Positions 29,101-36,130 of a stretch of 64,000 bases of DNA are shown piece by piece. The notes under the pieces were generated by a model. The model saw nothing but the letters and a program-made list of their open reading frames with translations, did not search any database and was not told the DNA's origin. Source of the DNA: Niastella sp966212235 (GTDB lineage Bacteria; Bacteroidota; Bacteroidia; Chitinophagales; Chitinophagaceae); contig CBIHPP010000012.1 in NCBI GenBank assembly GCA_966212235.1, positions 124,001 to 188,000 of the forward strand, read 5' to 3'. The translations under genes were made by a program, and so were the position numbers. Numbering within the stretch: the first letter of the stretch is position 1; every line of letters starts with the position of its first letter.

Positions 29101-30536
29101 ATAACAGTACCGATCCGGGATTAAACGCTATCATCGAAAATATTTTGGGGCAGTTGGTATCCGGCGTGTCTGCTGCTGCCAAAGGCGCTGCAGCATCACA
29201 GGTAACTAATGGAATACTAACTCCTGGCATGTATAGCTTTTTAGGAACGCAAGCCCCGGCCCCCGGAGCACCAAAAGCATATTTAAACTGGGTGTTACTG
29301 GATGAAGAGCAGTTTAAAAAAGTAGATGTCAGTTGCGGAGTGGTACCGGTCCCAGTGATCAATGTCGGACAGGAAAAGCAACTGCTACAAGCCAACAATG
29401 GCAACGAAATTGAAATGACAAAGAATGGATATCTTTATGTGTTTGTAAGCAATGAGAGTAAGGGTGATGTATATTTTGATGATATCCGTGTAGAACATAT
29501 AAAGGGACCATTACTGGAAGAAACGCATTATTATCCGTTTGGATTAACGATGGCGGGGATAAGTTCGAAGGCGATAAACAGACCGGATAATAAATTTAAA
29601 TTTAATGGTGCTTCTGAATTAAACACTTCTTTAGACGTTAACTTATACGAAACCAGGTTCAGAGGATTGGATCCACAAATAGGAAGATTCTTGCAAATGG
29701 ATCCATTAGATGGATTGTCAATGAATGTATCACCTTATGCATTTGCGTCTAATAATCCGATATTAAGAAATGATCCATTGGGAGCAAAGGACACAGTTGT
29801 TAATGGGCAAACAGTTCAAAGAGACAGAGATCTTGCTACAGTAACGGTAACCGGACACAAAAGATCTTCTTCCTGGGGTGGATTTCATTGGCCAGCTATT
29901 GAAAAAGATCAGTTAAAATATAATGATGTGATGTATGCAAGAATTAGGGATGGTAAACCATTGCAGCAAAGCGGTGATCCTCGCTGGTTAGCTGGTCAGG
30001 CAAACTGGCATAAGTTTAATTTTCAAGCACAGGAGGATGGTAGGAAAATGCAATTGGGGGCCTTAATTATGTTTGGATCACCGGTATTACTTGCGAGTTT
30101 GGCAGGAACGTCTGTAGGAAGCTTTATTATAACTACAGGATTTTCAAATCCATTGGGTGTAGCTGGCAGACTTGGACAAGCTGCTAAGGTTAAAGCCTGG
30201 ATGGGAATTGGTAATGCGGCTGCTGATATGTACTATCAGGTTACTACATTAGGAATGAGAGGTCAATTGTCATTTTCAAATTATAATTATGGAAGTACTG
30301 TAGGGAATTTATTGTTTTCTAATCCCCTTTACTCGAGTTTACCAGGAGCTATAAATTCAACTATAACCGGCTCTGATTTCTTAACTAGTTATGGGAAAGG
30401 TATTTTAGGCGATGCAATAGGCAATACGCCAATGCCTGGTGGAAAATTTGGCTTGAAATTGGGAATGGAAGGATTTACTATGCCACTTTTGGGTAATTTA
30501 TCTTCAGATGTATTTACAGGGGGATTTAAAGAATAA
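26145..30536 (+). CDS. DUF6443/Rhs-core polymorphic toxin, module 2
   Basis: A 1,463-residue paralogue of the gene at 16632, starting 18 bp after its partner gene. The first about 1,135 residues are nearly identical to module 1, including a 741-bp tract with no base change (27332-28072). From AGISSKA on, the Rhs core itself changes (KFKFNGASELNTSLDVNLYE, LDPQIGRFLQMDP, NDPLGAKDT). After VTVTG (about 1233) a tip of about 223 residues follows. The tip is hydrophobic in part (MQLGALIMFGSPVLLASLAG, then SFIITTGF), glycine-rich and unlike tip 1; a membrane-active mode is possible. A signal peptide is present (LALPVTFSLYAQ-like). Confidence 0.85.
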   Translation: MLLSSIKSGLVLLCALPVTFSLYAQDATPKTYDPYPANLPVNYIRTWDALSPVTDPNQLMTKPRKEAVQTTSYADGLGRPLQTVVRHGALKSGGAPADLVSAKVYDEYGREVRTYLPFVSSGTQGAIKFDPFQQQQNFYSDNNGNSPIKGQGETFYYGKTEYEPSPLNRVERTYAPGNSWVNQGKGVQVKYLINTLTDEVRIWNVADVANSFGAYSTTSGSAGIYGAGILFKTITIDERGNQVVEFKTKEGLVILKKVQVNATTFDNGSGSGHANWLCTYYLYDDYNQLRAVIQPKGVDLLNQNGWNLTTPLGGDILNEQCFRYEYDQRDRMIMKKVPGAGAAQMVYDARDRLIMTQDANMANPSKMQWLVTKYDDLNRPVTTYLITDPTYYNNAVYHRDQAKLSTSYPNVAAYTNELLTETHYDNYDGIPSGLTGSLNGSGYTTYLNAAADEFPDAVTPAGSVIGLVTWTKVKVLGENKYITSCNIYDEKKRVIQVQVNNYTGAMDIVTNQYSFSGQLLRSHLKHQKGIPNAQSYELATKNKYDVLGRIETVEKNLNGSGWKQISDMTYDVLGQVKTKTLSPGFNNTPGLELLEYDYNIRGWMLGANREYAKDPMGAGHFFGFDLGYDKQTIASLGTYGAAQFNGNIAGTVWKSKGDGQVRKYDFTYDPVNRLTGADFNQYNTGFNKTAGIDFSVSNLIYDLNGNILSQTQKGLKVTGSDFIDQLTYKYNKGDNSNRLMNVIDGNNDTQTKLGDFRSSQKYINDLGGTKTATAVDYDYDANGNLIFDKNKDITSITYNHLNLPQVITIRDNKGSIEYVYDASGTKLKKIVHETDKPDKTTLYLFGIYEGDILQFLPQEEGRIRPLRDTGGVITSYAWDYFVKDHLGNVRMVLSEEQKTDIYQAGMEDAKRSFEVELFGSKINTTVADKPKIPSPGFDSDNANQKVSKLNGSTAEGRVGPGVILKVMAGDKIKAKTYAWYKSSGMDNSTDPGLNAIIENILGQLVSGVSAAAKGAAASQVTNGILTPGMYSFLGTQAPAPGAPKAYLNWVLLDEEQFKKVDVSCGVVPVPVINVGQEKQLLQANNGNEIEMTKNGYLYVFVSNESKGDVYFDDIRVEHIKGPLLEETHYYPFGLTMAGISSKAINRPDNKFKFNGASELNTSLDVNLYETRFRGLDPQIGRFLQMDPLDGLSMNVSPYAFASNNPILRNDPLGAKDTVVNGQTVQRDRDLATVTVTGHKRSSSWGGFHWPAIEKDQLKYNDVMYARIRDGKPLQQSGDPRWLAGQANWHKFNFQAQEDGRKMQLGALIMFGSPVLLASLAGTSVGSFIITTGFSNPLGVAGRLGQAAKVKAWMGIGNAAADMYYQVTTLGMRGQLSFSNYNYGSTVGNLLFSNPLYSSLPGAINSTITGSDFLTSYGKGILGDAIGNTPMPGGKFGLKLGMEGFTMPLLGNLSSDVFTGGFKE
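27332..28072 (+). repeat. 741-bp identical tract, module 2 copy
   Basis: The partner of 17819-18559. The first differences outside the tract are C/T at 17818/27331 and G/A at 18560/28073. Confidence 0.95.
29860..30536 (+). other. Variable toxin tip 2, partly hydrophobic
   Basis: The C-terminal part after VTVTG. Two hydrophobic stretches near residues 1305-1345 are followed by a Gly/Asn/Ser-rich end (GKGILGDAIGNTPMPGGKFG). The neighbour gene encodes a single-pass membrane protein, which would suit immunity to a membrane-acting toxin. The toxic function is not shown. A decayed copy of its last bases lies at about 31886-31921. Confidence 0.5.
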
Positions 30537-30560
30537 TAAATTGCAGGAATAATTTATTAT

Positions 30561-30986
30561 ATGACAACAAATTCAAAGAAAAGGTGGAAAAGAATAATTA
30601 CTATAATGGTAATGCTTCTTGCCATCTTTTTAATAATCGGTTTTTTTTATAGTATTTGGAGCTCAATCCATTATAAGAGATCGATTAAAAGTAATATGCA
30701 GATTGTACAAGGTGGTAAGGTTATAAAAATTGAACGATTACCAAAAGCATCTAACCTTTATGCTGTTGTATTTAAATTCAGTGTTAACGCCATTAATTAT
30801 GAGGGTAAGATTAAGAATGGATATTTTAAATCGGAGGTGTCAGACGTAAAGAATAATAGTTTTCCGGTTGCTTATCAAAAGGATGACGTGACGAATGCTT
30901 TTATATTAATAAAGCCTGAGGATTTTGAGTATTTTGATATACCTTTTCCAGATTCTTTGAATTGGGTCGAACAAGCATTGAAATGA
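30561..30986 (+). CDS. Candidate immunity protein for toxin tip 2 (single-pass membrane protein)
   Basis: A 141-residue protein starting 24 bp after the toxin stop. A basic N-terminus (KKRWKRI) is followed by one membrane helix at about residues 13-32 (IITIMVMLLAIFLIIGFFYS), then a soluble domain likely in the periplasm (VVFKFSVNAINYEGKIKNGY, EYFDIPFPDSLNWVEQALK). There is no lipobox. The place in the module, small size and lack of a homologue in module 1 fit immunity. A fragment of it recurs in the debris at 31920-31960. Confidence 0.55.
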   Translation: MTTNSKKRWKRIITIMVMLLAIFLIIGFFYSIWSSIHYKRSIKSNMQIVQGGKVIKIERLPKASNLYAVVFKFSVNAINYEGKIKNGYFKSEVSDVKNNSFPVAYQKDDVTNAFILIKPEDFEYFDIPFPDSLNWVEQALK

Positions 30987-31132
30987 CCTGATCATGAGAA
31001 TTCATTCAAATAACGCTTTGCCTATAATATTAAAAGGATGTATCAAGCCCCGATACACTATTGGGGAGTTTGGCCCACCAACTAGTCAATAAACGGAGGC
31101 AAACCCATAATTGATTACTGAGATGAAGATTT

Positions 31133-31195
31133 TTGTCAAACAAAACTTCTAATTAAATTAAGAACCCTGCATCTCAAAATCTGCAGGGTTCTTTT
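31133..31195 (+). terminator. Terminator with repeat leader, after module 2
   Basis: AAGAACCCTGCA (31160-31171) pairs with TGCAGGGTTCTT (31182-31193) and runs into T's. The preceding word TTGTCAAACAAAAC (31133-) is also found before the second hairpin at 32852-32912. It probably also ends the minus-strand peroxiredoxin gene. Confidence 0.85.
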
Positions 31196-31220
31196 ATTAT
31201 TAATACAATTAATCTAAGCA

Positions 31221-31802
31221 TTACAAATGCTTCAATATCTCCTCCACAGTAGCCCTATTACGATAATCAGGATCGAAATGACGAAAAACAATAAAACCTT
31301 CTTTATTGATGACATAAATGGCAGGTACCGGTAAATTGGCTCCATTGGCGCCGTTGCTTTCGTTAAAATCAATGCCATACTTTTTATATTTTTCAATAGT
31401 CGTATGGTCAACGGCGTATGCCACATCATAGCTCTTCATGATTTGTAACCCTTCATCAAACAAAATGGGATAGCTGGCTTTTGTTTTGGCAATGGTCTTT
31501 TTAATATTCTCCTGTTTTTCAGGTGTTACCGCAACCAGAGATGCTCCTTTGGCTTTTATCAGTTGGACTGAATCTTCCAGTTTACTTAACTGCTTGTTAC
31601 AATAGGGACACCACTGTCCCCGGTAAAAAACGAGCACCACGCTTCCCTTTTTTAACTGATCTTTCAGGTTGATCGTTGTGCCTGATTGATCTTTTGCCGA
31701 GAAATCCGGCGCTTTTGCCTGAACTGTCAATCCTTTTGGTCCTTCCTGTGCCATTGTCCATATAGAGAGTAGGAGTAGGGTAATTAACGCAAGCTGTTTC
31801 AT
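31221..31802 (-). CDS. Secreted/periplasmic AhpC/TSA-family peroxiredoxin-like protein
   Basis: A 193-residue protein with a signal peptide (MKQLALITLLLLSIWTMAQ). The thioredoxin fold starts at about residue 28 (KAPDFSAKDQSGTTINLKDQ), with the active site FYRGQWCPYCNKQ near residue 65, a CPYC pair. The pattern fits the BCP/AhpC-TSA group that reduces peroxides or acts as a thiol-disulfide protein in the periplasm. It lies on the opposite strand between two copies of toxin-cassette debris, so it is probably an unrelated gene around which the cassettes were inserted or duplicated. Confidence 0.88.
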   Translation of the reverse strand: MKQLALITLLLLSIWTMAQEGPKGLTVQAKAPDFSAKDQSGTTINLKDQLKKGSVVLVFYRGQWCPYCNKQLSKLEDSVQLIKAKGASLVAVTPEKQENIKKTIAKTKASYPILFDEGLQIMKSYDVAYAVDHTTIEKYKKYGIDFNESNGANGANLPVPAIYVINKEGFIVFRHFDPDYRNRATVEEILKHL

Positions 31803-31885
31803 ATACTGAATTTTTGCTGAAGGTAGTATGCTGCCGGTTTATTTTTTGTCGGTTACCCGACAATTCCCTTTCATATGCCGTTTTT

Positions 31886-31979
31886 GATTAACTTATCTTC
31901 AAATGTATTTATAGGGAATTTATATTAATAAAGCCTGAGGATTTTGAGTATTTTGGTATTGCCCAACTAGTCAATAAAT
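31886..31979 (+). pseudogene. Internally deleted copy of the tip 2 / immunity 2 3' end
   Basis: Three fragments are joined. TTATCTTCAAATGTATTTAT (31893-31912) matches the last codons of tip 2 (30497-30525). TATTAATAAAGCCTGAGGAT and the bases after it, to 31957, match immunity 2 (30903-30940). ACTAGTCAATAAA (31966-31978) matches 31081-31093 downstream of immunity 2. The intervening parts are missing. Confidence 0.85.
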
Positions 31980-31991
31980 GAATTTTTTGCA

Positions 31992-32297
31992 ATGCATATT
32001 TCAGATAGCCAACAGGCGACAATTCGTAAAAAGGCCATCGAGATTTTTATTATTGTGGTACTTCTTGGTATTATTCAGATTTCAATGATTTATTTTAATA
32101 TTGACCGGATTTCAAGGTCAGTAATAAATATGCTGATCTTCTGGCCACTATATTTGGTTGCTTTATTTTAGTCAATTTTTGTTGTCGGTTACTGTATCAG
32201 GCACTTTAAATCAATGTCTATCATGTACCTGGTGTCGACAATACCTGTATTTGCGTTTTTAATATATTTTGTGCGAGAATTAATTGTCACATACTAA
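31992..32297 (+). pseudogene. Small membrane protein interrupted by an in-frame TAG
   Basis: ATG 31992 opens 59 codons to a TAG at 32169-32171. The same frame then stays open for 41 more codons to a TAA at 32295-32297. Both parts are membrane-like: IFIIVVLLGIIQISMIYF and INMLIFWPLYLVALF before the TAG, VSTIPVFAFLIYFVREL after it. Together they make a 100-residue protein with about three or four helices. It sits in the place of an immunity gene after tip debris. A nonsense mutation is the simple reading; a read error or read-through cannot be excluded. Confidence 0.6.
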
Positions 32298-32308
32298 CAT
32301 TTGCAACC

Positions 32309-32821
32309 ATGTTAAATGATTTTTATTTTGTAGTCATCAGACAGGCCAGGGAGTTATGTTTTAAAACAATAATGCTTTTGCTGATTCTATTAATTAGCCT
32401 TAACTCTTTTTCACAAAAAAATAAGGATACAGTAGCGCATATTTATAAATATCCTGTTAAAGAGGGGTACATTTATTTCTATAAAGAAAATATAGGCATT
32501 ATTCAAGATCCTGCACCTTTTGTATCTATTTACTCAAAAGAAAAGGACGCTGTTGCCTTAATGGGAGGGCAAGTAAAAAGAATCTTTAATGTGGAGGGGG
32601 ATGATTATGTCATGATTATTAAAGGCGATACTGGTACTGTTTACGGCAACATGGATAGTATCTTTAAAAAGGTTGGTGATACTATTCATAAAGGGGAATT
32701 AATAGGGAAAATAAAAAAGGATGTTACTTATGAACGATATGAGCTTGTTTTCGGTATCGTAATAGGTAAAAAGAGCATGGTTTATCCTGAGTATATAAAT
32801 TTCTTAAAACGATATAAGTAA
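32309..32821 (+). CDS. Secreted M23/LytM-like degenerate domain protein
   Basis: Up to 170 residues. An internal ATG at 32372 gives a cleaner signal peptide (MLLLILLISLNSFSQ) and 149 residues, and I think it the likelier start. The second half carries the M23-type pattern YGNMDSIFKKVGDTIHKGEL followed by IGKIKK and YELVFGI, like the GDxVxxGxxIG beta-hairpin region. The HxxxD and HxH zinc ligands of active LytM peptidases are not evident, so it is probably inactive or a binding domain. It stands 11 bp after the broken membrane gene and before a copied terminator, so it may belong to the decayed toxin cassette. Confidence 0.55.
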   Translation: MLNDFYFVVIRQARELCFKTIMLLLILLISLNSFSQKNKDTVAHIYKYPVKEGYIYFYKENIGIIQDPAPFVSIYSKEKDAVALMGGQVKRIFNVEGDDYVMIIKGDTGTVYGNMDSIFKKVGDTIHKGELIGKIKKDVTYERYELVFGIVIGKKSMVYPEYINFLKRYK

Positions 32822-32851
32822 CAGTTTTAAAATCTGATTTCTATACCCACG

Positions 32852-32915
32852 TTGTCAAACAAAACGTCTAATTAATAAAAGAACCCTGCATCGTAAAACC
32901 TGCAGGCTTCTTTGT
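32852..32915 (+). terminator. Second copy of the cassette terminator
   Basis: TTGTCAAACAAAACGTC (32852-) and the hairpin AAGAACCCTGCA (32879-32890) / TGCAGGCTTCTT (32901-32912) repeat 31133-31195 with a few changes, including one mismatch in the stem. It marks the 3' end of the second, decayed cassette. Confidence 0.75.
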
Positions 32916-33059
32916 AATGCAATAAAGTTAAGTTGGACGCAAAGGAAACCACGTAGTTTAAATAAATCCATCAGTTGGTTACTATGTATTATTTTGGGGT
33001 AAGTATGTAATGATGCGTGAAAACTACGTATTGTACATTTATAATTATAATACATCAAT

Positions 33060-33470
33060 TAGTTCTTGTATTGTATCCGGATCTCAGGATGACTCATCAG
33101 TAACCAACTTTGCGATGTAAGTTGACAACTATTGTTCGCAGCTGTTCAACTTTGTCTCGAATGTTCTGTACCTGCCAGCCAAAGTTGACCCAGTATGACC
33201 CATAATTAACCATGAATAACGCAAAGTGAGATCGGAATGCGTCATCCTGAGGTCATAATGCGCCAAAGTTAGGTCTGAATACGTCATCCTGAGTTCATAA
33301 TGCACCAATGTTAGATCAGGATACGGCATCCTGAGGTACGGATACGGCATCCTGAGATCAAAATGCGCCAAAGTTAGTCGGAATACGTCATCCTGGGGTC
33401 TGGATGCGTCATCCTGAGTCACCAACGCTGTAAAGTCAGTCAGAAACACTCCATACTGAGCAACTTCTGC
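33060..33470. repeat. Degenerate 21-bp tandem array between convergent genes (33-kb array)
   Basis: About 18 units in unbroken 21-bp phase (one 20-bp unit). Clear units include GATCGGAATGCGTCATCCTG at 33229, GGTCATAATGCGCCAAAGTT at 33250, GGTCTGAATACGTCATCCTG at 33271 and GTTCATAATGCACCAATGTT at 33292. The left part carries AACTTTG and GGATGACTCATCAGTAAC on the + strand; the right part carries them mainly on the - strand, so the array turns inward. The 107-codon minus-strand frame over it shows a heptad only because 21 is a multiple of 3, and I do not regard it as a gene. Confidence 0.8.
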
Positions 33471-33487
33471 AAGAAATAAATAACAAA

Positions 33488-33507
33488 GGCCCCGGGTGAC
33501 CGGGGCC
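33488..33507 (-). terminator. Intrinsic terminator of the truncated surface protein gene
   Basis: GGCCCCGG (33488-33495) pairs with CCGGGGCC (33500-33507) around GTGA. On the minus strand T-rich bases follow (TTTGTTATTTATTT). It lies 22 bp after the gene's stop. Confidence 0.8.
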
Positions 33508-33528
33508 CTGTCTTTATCTTCTAAATTT

Positions 33529-34167
33529 TTAGCGGGATGCTTTTTGCGCCTTTGTTTGTAACTCTTTTACTTCTTTTTGTAGGGTGTTATTTTCTTCCAG
33601 TATTTCAAGGAGCTTCTTTTCTAACAGCTGCAGTTTTTCATTTTGAGCCTTTTGCTCTTTATGCTGATCAATGGCATATAAAGTAAGTTCTTCTATCTTT
33701 TTTAATAGTACAACCTGGTGATCCCCGAGATTGATTCCGTCTTTTGTTACATCTGCTTCTGATGGCACTTCCGGCAGGTGATGATTTTGTTTGATATAGG
33801 CTTCAACTGACTGTAGGGTAGGTAATTGGTAGGTGGAGTCGAACACATAATCTGCATAATTGTTCGGCGACGCCGCTACATAATTGTTTGCCCAAACAGC
33901 CCCATTCACATGGAGTTTGTAAGTTGGATTAGTTGTTCCAATGCCCACATTGCCATTACCGAGGAAAGTGGTAGGTGCACTATATCCAGACGATATATAA
34001 ACATTACCACTTGCCACAATCAGTCCATTTGATTGATTTTGAAAGTGCAGCACGCCAAGGTTTTTTTTCTTAACGGGGACGTTAGGATATATGTTCTCAG
34101 TTGGATTTAAACCATTCCCATAATGGAAAAGGATTGTTCCTGCCCAGGTAGGGCTATTTTGTTCTGT
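33529..34167 (-). pseudogene. 5'-truncated surface/tail-fibre-like protein (NVGIGTTNP family)
   Basis: The protein-like frame is open from just after a TAA at 34168-34170 to 33529 (212 codons plus stop). GTG 34053 is the first usual start, but sense extends upstream of it (NSPTWAGTILFHYGNGLNPT), so the 5' end is missing. Visible parts are the repeat motif NVGIGTTNPTYKLHVNG, a block YADYVFDSTYQLPTLQSVEA that precedes HLPEVPSEADVTKDGINLG, and a C-terminal coiled coil (KLQLLEKKLLEILEENNTLQ). This is the C-terminal chaperone-like end of large Bacteroidota surface proteins. No signal peptide remains. The 21-bp element D stands about 50 bp upstream, so a deletion probably joined the promoter region to the tail. 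Confidence 0.7.
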
Positions 34168-34216
34168 TTAGATACGAATGTATATAAACCAAAAAGATTT
34201 TATATGGCAACTTGAT

Positions 34217-34266
34217 AACTGTGCAGTTTTAGCAATAGACGTGCAAATTTGGGCAATAACTGTGCA
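34217..34266 (-). promoter_or_regulatory. 3 x 21-bp direct-repeat element (element D)
   Basis: On the minus strand units start at 34264 (TGCACAGTTATTGCCC), 34243 (TGCACGTCTATTGC) and 34222 (TGCACAGTTATC), exactly 21 bp apart. They match elements A-C and point at the truncated surface gene. Confidence 0.6.
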
Positions 34267-34400
34267 GAATAATTACCTTTCAATTAAATAGGAATTCCGG
34301 AAAAATGCTGAGTTTTGCTACTTTCCAGGCAAAAGTCAGGGTTTGTTTAAATTTCATTTACATTCACACCGGGATGTTTTTTAAAAATAATTGACTTATT

Positions 34401-34832
34401 ATGAGAATATCCATTTTTATATTAGTAAGCATCTTAATGCCAGGGATTCTCTCAGCTCAAATTGAAGATCGTAGTGGAGAAACTTATAAAGCTTGCGATG
34501 ATAAACTTTTTACCCAGGTAGAAATATTGCCTGACTTTAAAAACGGTAAATCTGCATTTGAAGACACGCTTACCGCCTATTTAAAAAAGAAAAATGCTTT
34601 TCCCTCAAAAGGCAATGTAACATTTAGCTTTGTTGTTTCTAAACAATCAAAGGTATTGGATATTAGAAAAGAGGAAGGTGAAACCCGGTTCGAAGAAGTT
34701 ATAAAAGAAGCGCTGACTTCCATTCCCAATATGTGGATCCCTGCAAAACAAAATACTCACATAGTTTGTGCTATCGTACTTCTTGGTATTGAATTTTCAA
34801 AAGATCAATTGAAAGTAAAGGTGTTCCAATAA
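34401..34832 (+). CDS. Small secreted protein with TonB-C-like domain
   Basis: A 143-residue protein with a signal peptide (MRISIFILVSILMPGILSAQ). Residues about 50-140 follow the TonB C-terminal pattern: a helix before KKNAFPSKGNVTFSFVVSKQ, then KVLDIRKEEGETRFEEVIKE and a final strand. It has no transmembrane anchor or proline-rich spacer, so it is not a full TonB. Its stop touches the stop of the convergent DUF2306 gene. The role is unknown. Confidence 0.6.
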   Translation: MRISIFILVSILMPGILSAQIEDRSGETYKACDDKLFTQVEILPDFKNGKSAFEDTLTAYLKKKNAFPSKGNVTFSFVVSKQSKVLDIRKEEGETRFEEVIKEALTSIPNMWIPAKQNTHIVCAIVLLGIEFSKDQLKVKVFQ

Positions 34833-35495
34833 CTACAAAGCCCTCCAACTCAACACCACCTGGTACACAAATAGCGGGACCGACCAGCCCATCCAAAACA
34901 GAGAAGGGGAGATGTCTTCAAAGGTGCCGAAACCAATCTTCAACAGGAATTTTAAGGTAAGTCCGGAAATGATAAATGCCAGCGTCACGATATAACTTCG
35001 CGTCATCCATTCACGGTGTAGTTTGAATTTTTTTTGCAAGGCTGCCCGATAGGCGATGATCGTGGATATGATCCAGACACTCACCCATACCTGTGCGGAA
35101 AATGCGTATGCCCAGTTCACCTCATAGACCGTAGTGAAACTGAGGATCAGTGCACAAATTGAGCTGACGAGGATAGCCAGTAAATAACCAACGCCTACCC
35201 ACCGGTGCAATTTGATATAGCGGGCCCTGAACCTGCCCCAGAATTGTAGCGGTCCAAGCACCAGGGCGCCGCCACCGCCCGTGATATGTGCGATCAGCAC
35301 CCAGCGTAGGGTAAAGTATTTTCCCAATGCGGCTGGTGTTAGGTCCAGGAAATGATCGGCGCCGCTCATGAAGAAGCGGGTAAGCGCAAAGATGATCACC
35401 CAAAATAATAATTGGCGAATACTGATCAAACGGTACCATGGAATACGTTTGGTAGAAGCTGGAGCCGGCTGTGATGTCTTCAAAAATTCAGGCAT
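34833..35495 (-). CDS. DUF2306-family multi-pass membrane protein
   Basis: I take the start at 35495 (MPEFLKTSQPAPAS), giving 220 residues. A longer frame to 35789 would overlap the divergent HxlR gene and its N-terminus has no membrane character of its own. About six membrane helices are seen (LLFWVIIFALTRFFM, GYLLAILVSSICALILSF, VWVSVWIISTIIAY). Conserved histidines occur in LIAHITGGGGALVLGPLQFW and KLHRWVG, typical of DUF2306, which may bind haem. Divergent from the HxlR regulator, which may control it. Confidence 0.75.
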   Translation of the reverse strand: MPEFLKTSQPAPASTKRIPWYRLISIRQLLFWVIIFALTRFFMSGADHFLDLTPAALGKYFTLRWVLIAHITGGGGALVLGPLQFWGRFRARYIKLHRWVGVGYLLAILVSSICALILSFTTVYEVNWAYAFSAQVWVSVWIISTIIAYRAALQKKFKLHREWMTRSYIVTLAFIISGLTLKFLLKIGFGTFEDISPSLFWMGWSVPLFVYQVVLSWRAL

Positions 35496-35646
35496 TGGTA
35501 AAAATTGGAAAGTGATGAATGCCTGCAAATTCGAAATACCGGCCTGTAAATAAAATAACCGAATTCGTTTTCGGGTACCGAATAATTTTTCGGTATGAAC
35601 GGCCAGGTAATTAATCTGTAAAAGCGTTAATTTTAAAAATAAAAGG

Positions 35647-36051
35647 ATGTACGAAAGAAAAATAAAGGAGGACCTGGATTGTGGCATCACTGTGGCGATG
35701 AAAATATTTGGCGGAAAATGGAAGCCCTGTATCATCGATGCCATCAGCCGCGGCGCTAAACGCCCCAGCGAGCTCCACCGGGAAATCACGTCTACCAGTC
35801 CCCGGGTGATCGATATGCAATTGAGCGAACTGATAACCTACGGTGTTTTATCAAAGACCATTCAACCCGGTTTCCCTTTATATGTGGAATATTGTTTAAC
35901 ACCGCTGGGCGAAAGTATCCTGCCCATACTGGCCCATTTGAATGAATGGGGTACCAAAAATAAAGAGGTGGCAAAGAGGCTCAGCAATAATACAGCAGAA
36001 GAAGCGGTAACCAACGATAAGAAAAGAAACGGCTACAGCGCTATTTGTTAA
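35647..36051 (+). CDS. HxlR-family winged-helix transcriptional regulator
   Basis: A 134-residue cytoplasmic protein. After CGITVAMKIFGGKWKPCIID (the HxlR signature with GGKWK and a Cys at about residue 12) comes the winged helix SELHREITSTSPRVIDMQLS and the wing GVLSKTIQPGFPLYVEYCLT. Such proteins respond to aldehydes, quinones or oxidants, often through the N-terminal Cys. It is transcribed away from the DUF2306 gene with 151 bp between the starts, room for shared control. Confidence 0.9.
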   Translation: MYERKIKEDLDCGITVAMKIFGGKWKPCIIDAISRGAKRPSELHREITSTSPRVIDMQLSELITYGVLSKTIQPGFPLYVEYCLTPLGESILPILAHLNEWGTKNKEVAKRLSNNTAEEAVTNDKKRNGYSAIC

Positions 36052-36074
36052 ACACAATAGAACAACATAAATAG

Positions 36075-36105
36075 AAAAGGCAGCCTGTTGACAGACTGCC
36101 TTTTT
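36075..36105. terminator. Bidirectional terminator between HxlR and cytolysin-like genes
   Basis: AAAAGGCAG (36075-36083) pairs with CTGCCTTTT (36096-36104), and an inner CTG/CAG pair extends the stem. A's on one side and T's on the other serve both convergent genes. Confidence 0.88.
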
Positions 36106-36130
36106 CAATTGGGTATGGATCAATATAACT

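Noticed and set aside
33129..33449. A 106-codon minus-strand frame with a seven-residue repeat (LTLAHYDLRMT-like)
   Set aside because: The heptad pattern follows from the 21-bp DNA repeat; all frames in the array show it, and there is no signal, start context or family.
33060..33470. CRISPR array
   Set aside because: Units are contiguous, degenerate and have no spacers; no cas gene is present.
35496..35789. N-terminal extension of the DUF2306 protein
   Set aside because: It would overlap the divergent HxlR gene and adds 98 residues without family match.
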